DNA of 64,000 bases from Acinetobacter sp. 10FS3-1 (GTDB lineage Bacteria > Pseudomonadota > Gammaproteobacteria > Pseudomonadales > Moraxellaceae), in contig NZ_CP039146.1 in the NCBI RefSeq assembly GCF_013343215.1, positions 1-64,000 on the forward strand, written 5' to 3'. Shown one piece after another: positions 8,157 to 16,751 of this stretch. The number at the start of each line of letters is the position of its first letter. Position 1 is the first letter of the stretch. The notes below the pieces were generated by a model. That model ran no database searches, was not told where the DNA came from, and saw only the letters and a list, made by a program, of their open reading frames with translations. The position numbers and the translations under genes are program-made.

Positions 8157-9104
8157 ATGTCACTTACAAATTCAGATCTTCAATATTATGATGGTAATGT
8201 ACTTCGTTTACCTTCAGAAAAACGTACAGAATATCATGCACAAGTGGATAATTTAATAACAGAGTTACGCAAACATATCACTTCAAACTCTGACTTAAAA
8301 ATAGCAAAAGTAGTTAAAGCCGGTTCTTTTGCAAAGTATACAATTTTGAAGAAAACTGTAGATGATCCTATCGATGTAGATATTGTATTTTATATCAGTA
8401 ATAAAAATGTAGATGATTCGACATTAGACAATCTTAATGACTTAATTTACACGTTACTCACAAAAATTTATCCAACTAAAGCTGTTGAAGATTTTGAGAT
8501 TCAACGGAGAGCAGCTACAGTAACTTTTGTCAAAAGTGGGCTGAGTGTAGATGTAGTTCCTGTAATTCAAGATGCCCAAGAACCAAACCATGGTTGGCAA
8601 TATGATCTAAAAACTAAAGAAAAAAACCTAACTTGTGCTCCTTGTCATATTCAATTTATTCGTGATAGAAAAAATTCAGATAAGCATTACCGCACTTTAG
8701 TGCGTATGGCAAAACGATGGAAAAATTTTGCGTGCCCTCCGGGCCTTAAATCTTTTCATCTAGAGTTGATACTAGCTTATTTACAAGATCGTGATGGACC
8801 AACACAAAATATTGAACAACGTTTTAGAGAATTTTTAGGATTTATAGCTCAAAGTGAATTAAATGAACGTATTGATTTCCCTGAGAACTCGGCTAAGGTG
8901 CAGAAATATTTTTCAGATCCTGTTGTAATTATTGATCCTGCTAACCATGAAAATAATGTAGCGTCTCGAATAACTATAGAAGAGAAAGAACAAATCGTCA
9001 AAATAGCCTTACAAGCTTGGGAAACTGCAAATTATGCATCAGTAGAAGATGATAACGACATTTGGAAAGAAATATTCGGTAATAAATTTAAAATTAAGGA
9101 TTAA
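8157..9104 (+). CDS. CBASS CD-NTase (cyclic oligonucleotide synthase)
   Basis: The ATG at 8157 is preferred over an in-frame TTG at 8139 because GGGGAAAC lies just upstream. The 315-residue protein shows the pol-beta nucleotidyltransferase signature: GSFAKYT (56-62), the metal-binding Asp pair in PIDVDIVFY (D73, D75) and a third Asp in LSVDVVPV (D132). The C-terminal helical half has the CD-NTase adaptor region (RMAKRWKNFACPPGLKSFHLE). It should make a cyclic di- or trinucleotide signal upon phage infection, gated here by the HORMA and TRIP13 partners encoded next. It is 19 bp downstream of the effector gene. Confidence 0.88.
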   Translation: MSLTNSDLQYYDGNVLRLPSEKRTEYHAQVDNLITELRKHITSNSDLKIAKVVKAGSFAKYTILKKTVDDPIDVDIVFYISNKNVDDSTLDNLNDLIYTLLTKIYPTKAVEDFEIQRRAATVTFVKSGLSVDVVPVIQDAQEPNHGWQYDLKTKEKNLTCAPCHIQFIRDRKNSDKHYRTLVRMAKRWKNFACPPGLKSFHLELILAYLQDRDGPTQNIEQRFREFLGFIAQSELNERIDFPENSAKVQKYFSDPVVIIDPANHENNVASRITIEEKEQIVKIALQAWETANYASVEDDNDIWKEIFGNKFKIKD

Positions 9105-9107
9105 AGC

Positions 9108-9605
9108 ATGAGTTCATCATACTCAAGTACTTATTCGAGTACTTACACTGTAGCTGATGTTGAAAAAGTTGTACGTAGTATTAAAGCAGATTTAATTATG
9201 ATCGCTAGTAGCACAAGAGCGATGACTGAAGATAAAGCGAAAGAATATGCCCATGATATTGAACTATTAGCAAAAAATGAATATTTATCTAAAGTGGATG
9301 TAACTTTGATATCTTCCTATGGTTCAGAAGTTAGAGCTATTAAGTACATATTTCAAACTGAAGGTGCATCTGGTACTGAAAGACCTGGCGGAGTAATGTG
9401 GCCCCACACACCAGATGGACGAATTAGAATTATATTGTCACATACCGATAAATATCGTAATGAATCAGAAAAAGCTTCCAAATTACCATTGGAAATAACT
9501 TGGGTCTCAACAACAGAAAGTACCACTCACAGTAGCCTTTCTGCATCAGGGGAGCGAGGTTATAGCAGTAATGGTTATGGAGCTAATAGGAGCGACTACT
9601 CATGA
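9108..9605 (+). CDS. cap7: CBASS HORMA-domain regulator (Cap7-like)
   Basis: This 165-residue protein matches bacterial HORMA-1 proteins: TVADVEKVVRSIKADLIMIA, YAHDIELLA, VDVTLIS and the RPGGVMWP segment. Both ends are Ser/Tyr-rich: the N-terminus repeats SSTYSSTYT and the C-terminal tail reads GYSSNGYGANRSDYS, in the region that forms the safety belt and closure peptide in HORMA folds. In type III CBASS, HORMA in its closed form binds and activates the CD-NTase. The gene lies 3 bp after the synthase gene, and its stop overlaps the start of the TRIP13 gene (ATGA). Confidence 0.85.
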   Translation: MSSSYSSTYSSTYTVADVEKVVRSIKADLIMIASSTRAMTEDKAKEYAHDIELLAKNEYLSKVDVTLISSYGSEVRAIKYIFQTEGASGTERPGGVMWPHTPDGRIRIILSHTDKYRNESEKASKLPLEITWVSTTESTTHSSLSASGERGYSSNGYGANRSDYS

Positions 9606-10498
9606 GTAAATCAACAGTTTTTGAAGTTAAGACAGATTTACCAATTAAACAATTTGATGATTTAGCTGACAAATTACTCGGTTTTGAATCTAGATATTCC
9701 CGTATTAAGAAACAAGTACAACTTTTGCTTCAGGCTGATGAGTTAGAACAATGGAGTAAACAAAAACATGGGAAAAAACTAGCGGTTATTGATCTTCTTG
9801 TCGATCAATATCCTTTAGCTATTTTTCATGGTGATGTAGGTACTGGAAAAACTGCAAATGCTGAAGCAATTGTTAATAGATTAGCTCGTGATGCGAAAAT
9901 AGAAGATGCTTTGCTATTTAAGCTTAGTAATAAAGTCAGAGGAACTGGTAAAGTTGGTGAAATGGGTACTCTCATTGCACAAGCATTCGATGAAATCACT
10001 CGGTCTATTGGACATGGAAATGGTCGAGCTTTTCTTATTATTGATGAAGGTGATTCGCTTGGAGCATCTCGAAGTCAAGAAAATAGTCATCATGAAGATA
10101 AAGTTGGTGTGAATACTTTAATTCAAGCAATAGATGATTTAAGAAAACATGGTGGCCGTATCTTTGCAATTTTATGTACTAATCGATTAGCTGCTTTAGA
10201 TGCAGCTGTTTTGCGTAGAGCTTCCATTGTAGAAGAGTTTGTTCGCCCATCTAATGAAGAACGACATGAGCTTTTTACTAAAGATTTGTCTGACATCGAT
10301 TTTTCGGAAGATGAAATTGCCGAATTAGTAAGTGCAACTGCTCCTCACGGAGCAGAACCAGGTTGGACTTATTCAGATATTCGTACACGGTTATATCCAA
10401 CGGCAGTTTCTTTAGCTTTTCCTGATTCAGAATTAACAATCTCACACTTCCATCAGGCTCTTAGTAAGCTAAAGCCTTCACCTATAATGGCTGGATAA
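9602..10498 (+). CDS. cap6: CBASS TRIP13/Pch2-like AAA+ ATPase (Cap6-like)
   Basis: The 298-residue AAA+ ATPase has Walker A GDVGTGKT (77-84), Walker B FLIIDEGD (144-151), a sensor-like AILCTNR and an Arg-finger candidate in VLRRAS. TRIP13 homologues remodel HORMA proteins from the closed to the open state and keep type III CBASS switched off without phage. The ATG overlaps the HORMA stop codon, and AGGAG precedes it, so the two are translationally coupled. The position directly after HORMA is the textbook order. MoxR-type ATPases are an alternative family but do not pair with HORMA. Confidence 0.87.
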   Translation: MSKSTVFEVKTDLPIKQFDDLADKLLGFESRYSRIKKQVQLLLQADELEQWSKQKHGKKLAVIDLLVDQYPLAIFHGDVGTGKTANAEAIVNRLARDAKIEDALLFKLSNKVRGTGKVGEMGTLIAQAFDEITRSIGHGNGRAFLIIDEGDSLGASRSQENSHHEDKVGVNTLIQAIDDLRKHGGRIFAILCTNRLAALDAAVLRRASIVEEFVRPSNEERHELFTKDLSDIDFSEDEIAELVSATAPHGAEPGWTYSDIRTRLYPTAVSLAFPDSELTISHFHQALSKLKPSPIMAG

Positions 10499-10526
10499 CA
10501 TAATTCTAATTGGAAGGAGCATAAGA

Positions 10527-11066
10527 ATGTATAAAAAAGAGGTTTATATTTCTGTAGACATTGAAACAGCAGGTCCTATAGTAGGTGAACACAGTATGCT
10601 GACTATAGGAGCATGTTTCGTATATAACCCTGATATAGAATTTACAATAATGCTCCAACCAATCAGTGATCAAGCAATTGAAGAAGCTTTAAAAGTGTCA
10701 GGAATAACTTTAGACCAAGCACGAAAGAAAGGTATTCCCCCCATAGAAGCAATGTCTCAATTTGAAAGTTGGATACTCAAGTATTTACCAGAGGACTCTA
10801 GACCTATATTTGTAGGACTTAATGCGCCTTTCGATTGGTCTTTTATAAATTTTTATTTTCTAAAATATTTAAATAGAAATCCTTTTGGTATATCAGCTAT
10901 AGATATCAAAGCTCTTTTTATGGGAGCCACAAAATGTAGCTGGTACGATACAAAGTCAAGTTCAATAGATAAATATGTACATCCTACTTTACAAGGAGAT
11001 CATAATGCTTTGCACGATGCAAAGTATCAAGCAGAATTATTTAGATTAGTTTATTCAATTGAATAA
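10527..11066 (+). CDS. DEDDh 3'-5' exonuclease, CBASS accessory
   Basis: The 179-residue protein has the DEDDh exonuclease set: D11 and E13 (SVDIET), D103 (NAPFDWSF) and the H159-x4-D164 pair (HNALHDAK). This is the RNase T/DnaQ fold without extra domains. Exonucleases of this sort occur as accessory genes in some CBASS loci; its role here is not established and could be degradation of nucleic acid or of the signal molecule. A strong GGAAGGAG precedes the ATG, 28 bp after the ATPase stop. Its 3' end comes within 40 bp of, or overlaps, the next gene. Confidence 0.8.
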   Translation: MYKKEVYISVDIETAGPIVGEHSMLTIGACFVYNPDIEFTIMLQPISDQAIEEALKVSGITLDQARKKGIPPIEAMSQFESWILKYLPEDSRPIFVGLNAPFDWSFINFYFLKYLNRNPFGISAIDIKALFMGATKCSWYDTKSSSIDKYVHPTLQGDHNALHDAKYQAELFRLVYSIE

Positions 11067-11106
11067 ATTATATAATTCATATAGTTTTCAATTGGGTAAT
11101 ATTAAT

Positions 11107-11622
11107 ATGACAAATAGGATTAATTCTGAACAAGCTGTTGAACATGCCTGGAAGTACTTTGAATTACATTCCAACCAAAGAATAACAATGTTCAATTATT
11201 TTCTTTTTATCATTGCTGGATTAGGAACCGCTATAGGTGTTTCCATTCAGTCCTCAAGTACCTTTGCTTACATAGGAATATTTTTATCCATTTTCTTAAG
11301 TATTACGGCATTTGTTTTCTGGAAGCTAGATCAAAGAACATCTTTTTTAATCAAACAATCTGAAGAAGTCTTTAAAAGATTAGAAAGAAATTCTTCAATT
11401 GATATTGGAATATTTTGTAATGAAGAAAGTAATCTTATTAGAGCTAATATGGGAAAAAAATATTTAAGTAAAATTTTGACTTATGGCTTGATATTTAGAG
11501 CAACTTTCTTAATTATGGGACTAATTGGCTTAATCGGAGTCTTAATCTTTAGTTTAATAATTTTTGAAAAAATCTCTTTTGAAACTCCCAAAAAAAATGA
11601 TACTACGTTAATTTCTAAATAA
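11107..11622 (+). CDS. Three-helix membrane protein at the end of the CBASS operon
   Basis: The ATG at 11107 gives 171 residues. An ATG at 11059 overlapping the exonuclease gene by 8 bp would add 16 residues and suggests coupling. A soluble start with HAWKYFELHSNQRITMFN leads into hydrophobic segments at about 30-47, 53-72 and 132-153, with a charged cytoplasmic loop between them. I do not recognise a named family with confidence; it resembles small multi-helix membrane proteins of the SLATT/RipA sort. Its place in the operon suggests an immune role, perhaps a second, membrane-acting effector. A hairpin follows the stop. Confidence 0.6.
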   Translation: MTNRINSEQAVEHAWKYFELHSNQRITMFNYFLFIIAGLGTAIGVSIQSSSTFAYIGIFLSIFLSITAFVFWKLDQRTSFLIKQSEEVFKRLERNSSIDIGIFCNEESNLIRANMGKKYLSKILTYGLIFRATFLIMGLIGLIGVLIFSLIIFEKISFETPKKNDTTLISK

Positions 11623-11629
11623 GTAATAA

Positions 11630-11653
11630 CCCTATGCATATCTTTGCATAGGG
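11630..11653 (+). terminator. Hairpin after the CBASS operon
   Basis: CCCTATGCA (11630-11638) pairs with TGCATAGGG (11645-11653) over a 6-nt loop, eight bases after the last CBASS stop. The T content downstream is modest (ATATTTTTA about 10 nt later), so it is a likely but not ideal terminator. Confidence 0.6.
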
Positions 11654-11678
11654 CTAGATAATATTTTTAGGCTGTTAA

Positions 11679-12715
11679 GGCTTTGTTGCACAAAGATTTG
11701 AAATGCAAAGCGCCCCTAATTGAGCCAAATTTAAGGCGTAACTTGGGTAACTGGTCGACCTAATTCCGTAAATCTGTTGAGGACTGCTACACGTGCATGA
11801 ATCTCATTCACCTGACTAGGAAAGCTTCTTGCCATTAATTTATCGCCTAATAATTTGATGCAATGCATCTTGGTTTCCACCAAACTGCGGCGATGATAGC
11901 CTGACCATTTTTTCCATAGTGTCCTGCCTAAACGTTTAACTGTTCGAAGTAATTCATTTCGCGCTAGCGAGCTACTCTTTGTATCTTTCCATGGTTTCGC
12001 ATTTTTTCTAGGTGGAATCACCGCATGTGCTTGCCGATCTGCAATGACCTGACGGCATTGCTTGGTGTCATAAGCTCCATCGGTATAAACAGAGTCAATC
12101 TGCTCATCTTGAGGAATCTGATCGAGTAAATCACCAAGTACTTGTGAATCACTCACATTATTTGTAGTGAGTTGAATAGCGCGTATTTGAAGGGTTTTGA
12201 TCTATACCAATATGAAGTTTACGCCATTGGCGACGATATTCAGGTCCATGTTTCTTGCGTTTCCATTCGCCCTCACCTAGAAACTTCATGCCTGTAGAGT
12301 CTATGAGTAGATGCAGCCCATCGCTACTTTTTTGGTAGCTGATTGCAATATCAATATGCTTTTGTCTTCTACAAAGCATACTGTAATCTGGTGCGGTCCA
12401 ATTTAATCCACAAAGTTTAATCAGACTTTGCACAAAGCCAGTGACCATACGTAAAGATAGACGGAATAAGGATTTAATCATTAAGCAGCATTGGATAGCT
12501 GCGTCGGAGTAGGTTTGATTTCGCCCTTGTTTGCCTTTTGATGGAGCATACCATTGCGTAGCAGGATCAAACCAAATGGCAATATTTCCGCGACTCATGA
12601 GTGCTCGATTATATGCGGGCCAATTGGTTGTGCGGTAGATTTTGTGTGTAGGCTTCTTCATTTGAAAATTATATCGCTGAAAAAGCCTTTACAGATAGGT
12701 TTGTGCAACAAAGCC
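11679..12715 (-). mobile_element. IS5-family element, inactivated copy 2
   Basis: It has the same ends as the element at 5225 (GGCTTTGTTGCACAAA at 11679; right repeat ending at 12715) and the same orientation, but is two bases shorter. The flanks (ggctgttaa and aacttaaag) show no duplication. Together the two copies bracket the CBASS operon like a composite transposon, although no target-site duplication supports joint transposition. Confidence 0.87.
11731..12661 (-). pseudogene. IS5-family transposase, frameshifted
   Basis: The sequence is close to the intact transposase at 5277-6209 but lacks two bases near 12200 (the GC in the stretch encoding IGIDAKTLQ). The frame therefore breaks after IGID, giving two ORFs (12158-12661 and 11731-12156). 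The DDE residues are split between them, so this copy is probably dependent on the other for transposase. Confidence 0.88.
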
Positions 12716-12737
12716 AACTTAAAGTACTATGTACTTA

Positions 12738-12765
12738 ATTTAACATAATCACTATTATACGCAAT
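12738..12765 (+). other. pdif-like XerC/XerD recombination site
   Basis: ATTTAACATAA (XerD-arm type), a 6-bp spacer TCACTA, then TTATACGCAAT (XerC-arm type) match the 28-bp layout of Acinetobacter plasmid dif modules, with one or two changes from the usual TTATACGAAAT arm. It lies 23 bp beyond the second IS5 copy. Such sites move flanked gene modules by host Xer recombination. No second clear site was found in the window, so the partner may be lost or lie outside. Confidence 0.65.
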
Positions 12766-12788
12766 GGACTTGTTAGAACCCATTTAAA

Positions 12789-14262
12789 GTGTCTATATTC
12801 TCACCAATAAAAATGTCTGGTTTATGATGGTTTAAACATCATGGACTGGATATGAAATATAGATGCTGATCACTATGTCTGACAAAGAAATTCAACGTCT
12901 TGCTGTTCTGCAAGACGTTCGAGATCATCGTATTACACAAGTCCGTGCCGCTGAAATCCTTAATCTTTCAACCCGTCAAATTACCCGGTTATTACAGAAG
13001 CTCAATCAAGATGGTGTTTCAGGTATGGCGCATGCCAGCCGTGGTCAACCTGGCCATCGTCGCCATGATGATTTATTAAAATCAAAATGTCTTTCCATTA
13101 TTTCCGAACATCTGCTGGGATTTGGACCTACCTTGGCCCATGAGAAGCTCAGCAGCATATTTGACCTGAATATCCCGGTAGAAACGCTTCGGCGCTGGAT
13201 GACTGCAAATGACCTCTGGATTCCGCGATCCAAGCGCCTTAAACGTCCATATCAGCCACGTTATAACCGTGATTGCTTCGGTGAGCTGATCCAGATTGAT
13301 GGCTCATATCATGACTGGTTCGAAGGACGCGCTGCTAAGTGCTGTTTATTGGTGTATATCGATGATGCCACTGGAAAGCTGTTGCATCTGCGCTTCTGTG
13401 AGGCAGAAACGACCTTCGACTATATGCTTTCAACCCGAGCCTACATTGAACAATACGGTAAGCCTCTGGCCTTTTATAGCGATAAACATTCGGTCTTCCG
13501 AGTGAACCAGAAATCGAGCCAGGACAGCAAGATCACGCAATTTGGCCGGATTCTGAATGAGTTAAACATTGATATTATCTTTGCCAACTCCCCACAGGCT
13601 AAAGGTCGCGTAGAACGCGCGAATAGAACCCTTCAAGACCGTTTGATCAAGGAGATGCGTCTGGAAGGCATCAGTTCAATTGCCGAAGCCAATGCCTGGT
13701 TACCCTGCTTTATTGAGCATTTCAACCAGAAGTTCGCCAAGTGTGCGCGAAATTCAAAGAACTTACATCGTCCGCTAACAGAGTCTGATGCTGAGCTGGA
13801 GGATATATTCACCTGGCAGGAACCGCGTAAGGTCACGAAGAACCTCACCATCACCTATGACAAGTGTATTTATCTGCTTGAACCGACAGAGCTGAATCAT
13901 AAGCTTGTTGGGCAATACATTTCATTTCTGGAGTACCCGGATGGCACTGTGGCGATCATGCATGAAGGACGGAAGATCAACTATAGTGTCTTCAATAAAC
14001 TGGCTGGACTACAGCAGAATGAAGTGGTTGAGAATAAAAGATTAGGCTCGGTTCTGGCGCATATCCAGCAACAGCATGAAGAGTTGGAAAAACAAAATAA
14101 ACGTTCCCGTCTCAAGAAAAGTATGCCGAGTCGTAAAGCTCAGAAAGCTGTTATTGAACAAAGAAATTTAAATCCTGTGCTTGACTCTTGCAGTTAAAAA
14201 CAGGACATTTTAAATGGTTTATCGCATAGACATTTTAATTGGTGAATAACAGGACTTGTAAC
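12789..14262 (+). mobile_element. ISNCY-type insertion sequence
   Basis: The ends share an imperfect inverted repeat: CTCACCAATAAAAATGTCT on the left (about 12800) and, inverted, TTCACCAATTAAAATGTCT on the right (about 14231-14250). One full-length transposase gene fills the middle. Exact outer ends and target duplication could not be fixed. A second copy, diverged and fused to IS66, begins right after it at about 14270. Confidence 0.7.
12863..14197 (+). CDS. ISNCY-family DDE transposase
   Basis: This 444-residue protein starts with a helix-turn-helix (RITQVRAAEILNLSTRQITRLL) and a second DNA-binding segment (GFGPTLAHEKL). The rve-type core has ELIQIDGSYHDWF (first Asp), AFYSDKHSVF (second Asp) and KGRVERANRTLQDRL (Glu). 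The C-terminus is basic. This pattern fits the ISNCY family (ISPlu15-like). The ATG at 12875 (MSDKEIQ) is an equally plausible start. The frame is intact, so the element may be active. Confidence 0.82.
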   Translation: MLITMSDKEIQRLAVLQDVRDHRITQVRAAEILNLSTRQITRLLQKLNQDGVSGMAHASRGQPGHRRHDDLLKSKCLSIISEHLLGFGPTLAHEKLSSIFDLNIPVETLRRWMTANDLWIPRSKRLKRPYQPRYNRDCFGELIQIDGSYHDWFEGRAAKCCLLVYIDDATGKLLHLRFCEAETTFDYMLSTRAYIEQYGKPLAFYSDKHSVFRVNQKSSQDSKITQFGRILNELNIDIIFANSPQAKGRVERANRTLQDRLIKEMRLEGISSIAEANAWLPCFIEHFNQKFAKCARNSKNLHRPLTESDAELEDIFTWQEPRKVTKNLTITYDKCIYLLEPTELNHKLVGQYISFLEYPDGTVAIMHEGRKINYSVFNKLAGLQQNEVVENKRLGSVLAHIQQQHEELEKQNKRSRLKKSMPSRKAQKAVIEQRNLNPVLDSCS

Positions 14263-14351
14263 TCCAAAATAGAAATGTCCGGTTTCTCCAAAGTAAAAAT
14301 GTCCGCTTTTAGAATATGCACTTTTGCAATTTCCTTAGCGGACGGTTTGAT

Positions 14352-15731
14352 ATGTTGGTGTCTATGTCGGATAAAGAACTTAAACGATTGTCGGTCTTGC
14401 AGGAAATCTGCGATCAACGCATAACTCAATCCCAGGCTGCTCAGCTACTTCATATTTCAGAACGTCAGATCAGACGCTTACTGCAGAAATACAAAGCCCA
14501 AGGTCCAGCTGCATTAGCCCATGCCGGTCGTGGCCAAATCAGCAATTCTAAACTTCCTGAAGAACTCAAACTCAAGTGCCTCAATATTGTTTCTGACCAA
14601 CTCCATGGTTTCGGACCCACTTTAGCGCATGAAAAGCTCACCACCGTACATGGATTCGATCTTTCAGTAGAAACCCTGCGTTCTTGGATGATTGCAGCTG
14701 ACTTATGGATGCCTCGATCCAAGCGCCTGAAACGACCGTATCAGCCTCGTTACAACCGGGATTGCTTTGGTGAACTGATCCAAATTGATGGCTCACACCA
14801 TGACTGGTTTGAAGGACGCGCTGCTAAATGCTGTCTGCTGGTGTTTATCGATGATGCTACAGGAAAATTGCAGCATTTACGCTTCTGTGAGTCAGAATCA
14901 ACCTTTGACTATATGATTTCAACACGCTTATATGTCGAACAGCACGGTAAGCCTTTAGCGTTTTACAGCGACAAACATTCAGTCTTTAGAGTGAATCAAA
15001 GCAGCAAGAAAGACACCAAGATTACCCAGTTTGGACGTGTACTCAGCACCCTGGCCAATGCCTTAAAACAGGTGGTGCTGCAACAGCGGGTGATCCATGC
15101 CGATGAAACGCCGGTCACCATCATGCGGATGGGTGAGAATGATAAAAAACCGAAGAAAGGTTATGTCTGGGCCTATGCCACTACACAGTACAATCCAGTT
15201 CAAGCCGTGATCTATGACTTTCAGGATAGTCGTTCAGGTCAGCATGCTGAAGCGTTCCTGAAAGACTGGCAGGGCCATCTGGTCTGTGATGATTACAGCG
15301 GTTATAAAGCACGCTTTAAATCAGGTCAGGTCATTGAGGTGGGCTGCATGGCGCATGCGCGTCGTAAATTCCATGAACTGCATGTGACCAAAAAAAGTCA
15401 GGTCGCTGAACAGGCATTAGTGCTGATTCAGAAACTGTATGCCATAGAAGCAGAACTCAGGAAAAAGACCGATGGTACAGCAGAACAGCGCCGCGAATAC
15501 CGACAACAGCATAGTCAACCGGTGATGCAACAACTGTATGAATGGCTCAACCAACATCAACTGACTGTGCCATCGAGTTCTCCAACCGCCAAGGCGATCA
15601 ATTACACTCTGAAGCGTTGGCCAGCTTTAAGCCGCTATCTGGATAACGATTGGTATAACGGTTGCCAGACCTTACGCACACCATATCGACCTAAACTTTC
15701 TTTCCAAATACGTTTGATTTGCTCTGCATGA
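14352..15731 (+). pseudogene. ISNCY::IS66 fusion transposase ORF
   Basis: A single open frame joins three unrelated pieces. Up to GRVL (about 15043) it is a diverged copy of the ISNCY transposase at 12863. From STLANALKQVVLQQ to TLKRWPALSRYLD (about 15043-15648) it is the IS66 TnpC core found at 48321-49925. The last residues come from IS-a DNA read backwards. The ISNCY part lacks its catalytic Glu and the IS66 part lacks its zinc-binding N-terminus and last catalytic region, so activity is unlikely. The in-frame join makes it easy to mis-annotate as a real gene. The start follows the parallel gene (MLVSMSDKEL). Confidence 0.85.
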
Positions 15732-16260
15732 TGTAAATCATGCTGAACACGTTTCGCTCGATGTTCTGGGTTATCAACGAGATCTAAAGCCCGATAATAG
15801 GTCGAAGCTGCAATCGGTAAAATTCTACAAATCGCTTCAACACCATATCGATCTTTATTGTTCTGGATAAAATCCACCATTATTTGTGTGGGCGGTCGAG
15901 CTCCGCCTGGGCGAAAAAAGCGGCTGCTTTACGTAGAATTTCATTGGCACGTTTTAATTCTTTAATTTCACGTTCCATTTGCTTCATTTTTTCTTGGTCA
16001 GATATCTGTTGTACTTTGGCAGGATTTAGTTGATCCATATGCTTTAAATACCAAACACGCAATGTTTCAGGAGTACAACCCTTGCGCAGCATGCTGCTCA
16101 GGTGCAATAGCTGTGATTGCAGCCCAAGTAGAAGGATAATCTTTTTCAGATTCAATCAATAATTGAACCGCTCTTTCTCTGATTTCAGGGGTATATTTTG
16201 GTTTTGTCATTGGAACATTCTCTCAAGAAAGTTGGTCTCCGACAAACCCGGTACGGTTCA
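15660..16260 (-). pseudogene. IS-a remnant, left end with broken orfA and orfB
   Basis: The IS-a terminal repeat ends at 16260. Inside it, orfA (ATG complement at 16208-16210, end 15880) is interrupted by an indel around 16070-16090, and orfB (from 15880) is cut at GVRKVWQ near 15660. The sequence directly outside 16260 (TTTGTGCAACAAAGC) is an IS5-family terminal repeat, so this copy sits against a lost IS5 element. Confidence 0.85.
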
Positions 16261-16348
16261 GTTTGTGCAACAAAGCTAAATTGAAATATCAAGACTAACA
16301 AGAAATTCAAATTGATTACTAATAGAGCGGCTCACGGCGCCCTATCTT

Positions 16349-16750
16349 TTAGAAAAACGTATCTGCCGATACATTAAACCGCTCAGACAATGCCTTAATA
16401 TGACGAATATTCAGTTGGCGTTTACCACTTAAAATCTCAGAAATCACAGATTGGGTTGCAACTTCTGCTAAGTCAGACTGACCTAAACCATGTTGCTCCA
16501 TCAAAAAAGCCAAAGCAGCACGACCATCCCCTTTAGGCATAGGAAGATGCTCATTTTCATAATCAGAAACCAAATCACCAAGCTGATGAATAAGCCCCAT
16601 TAAAGGATTAGATTCGTCATCACCAACGGTATCTAAAAGTTCATCTAAAGCTTCAACAAGTGTATGAAAGTCGTCTTCATTTTCTGGCTTGCTGAGCAAT
16701 GGTGCAACGTAGTGCCAGTGGTCTACGGCCTGTTTAATCATCGCGTTCAT
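16349..16750 (-). CDS. higA: HigA-type antitoxin (HTH)
   Basis: The 133-residue protein has a helical N-terminal half (HTLVEALDELLDTVGDDESNP) and a C-terminal Xre/Cro helix-turn-helix (GLGQSDLAEVATQSVISEILSGKRQL), the arrangement of larger HigA antitoxins. It should neutralise the HigB RNase and repress the operon. The ATG at 16750 was chosen over an upstream frame extension because AGGAAGG lies just before it, inside the end of higB. The gene begins one base after the toxin stop codon. Toxin-first gene order is typical of higBA. Confidence 0.88.
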   Translation of the reverse strand: MNAMIKQAVDHWHYVAPLLSKPENEDDFHTLVEALDELLDTVGDDESNPLMGLIHQLGDLVSDYENEHLPMPKGDGRAALAFLMEQHGLGQSDLAEVATQSVISEILSGKRQLNIRHIKALSERFNVSADTFF

Positions 16751-16751
16751 A

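Noticed and set aside
5225..12715. Composite transposon formed by the two IS5 copies around CBASS
   Set aside because: Outer and inner flanks show no shared target duplication and the second transposase is frameshifted, so I kept this as a hypothesis in the findings and did not annotate a transposon.
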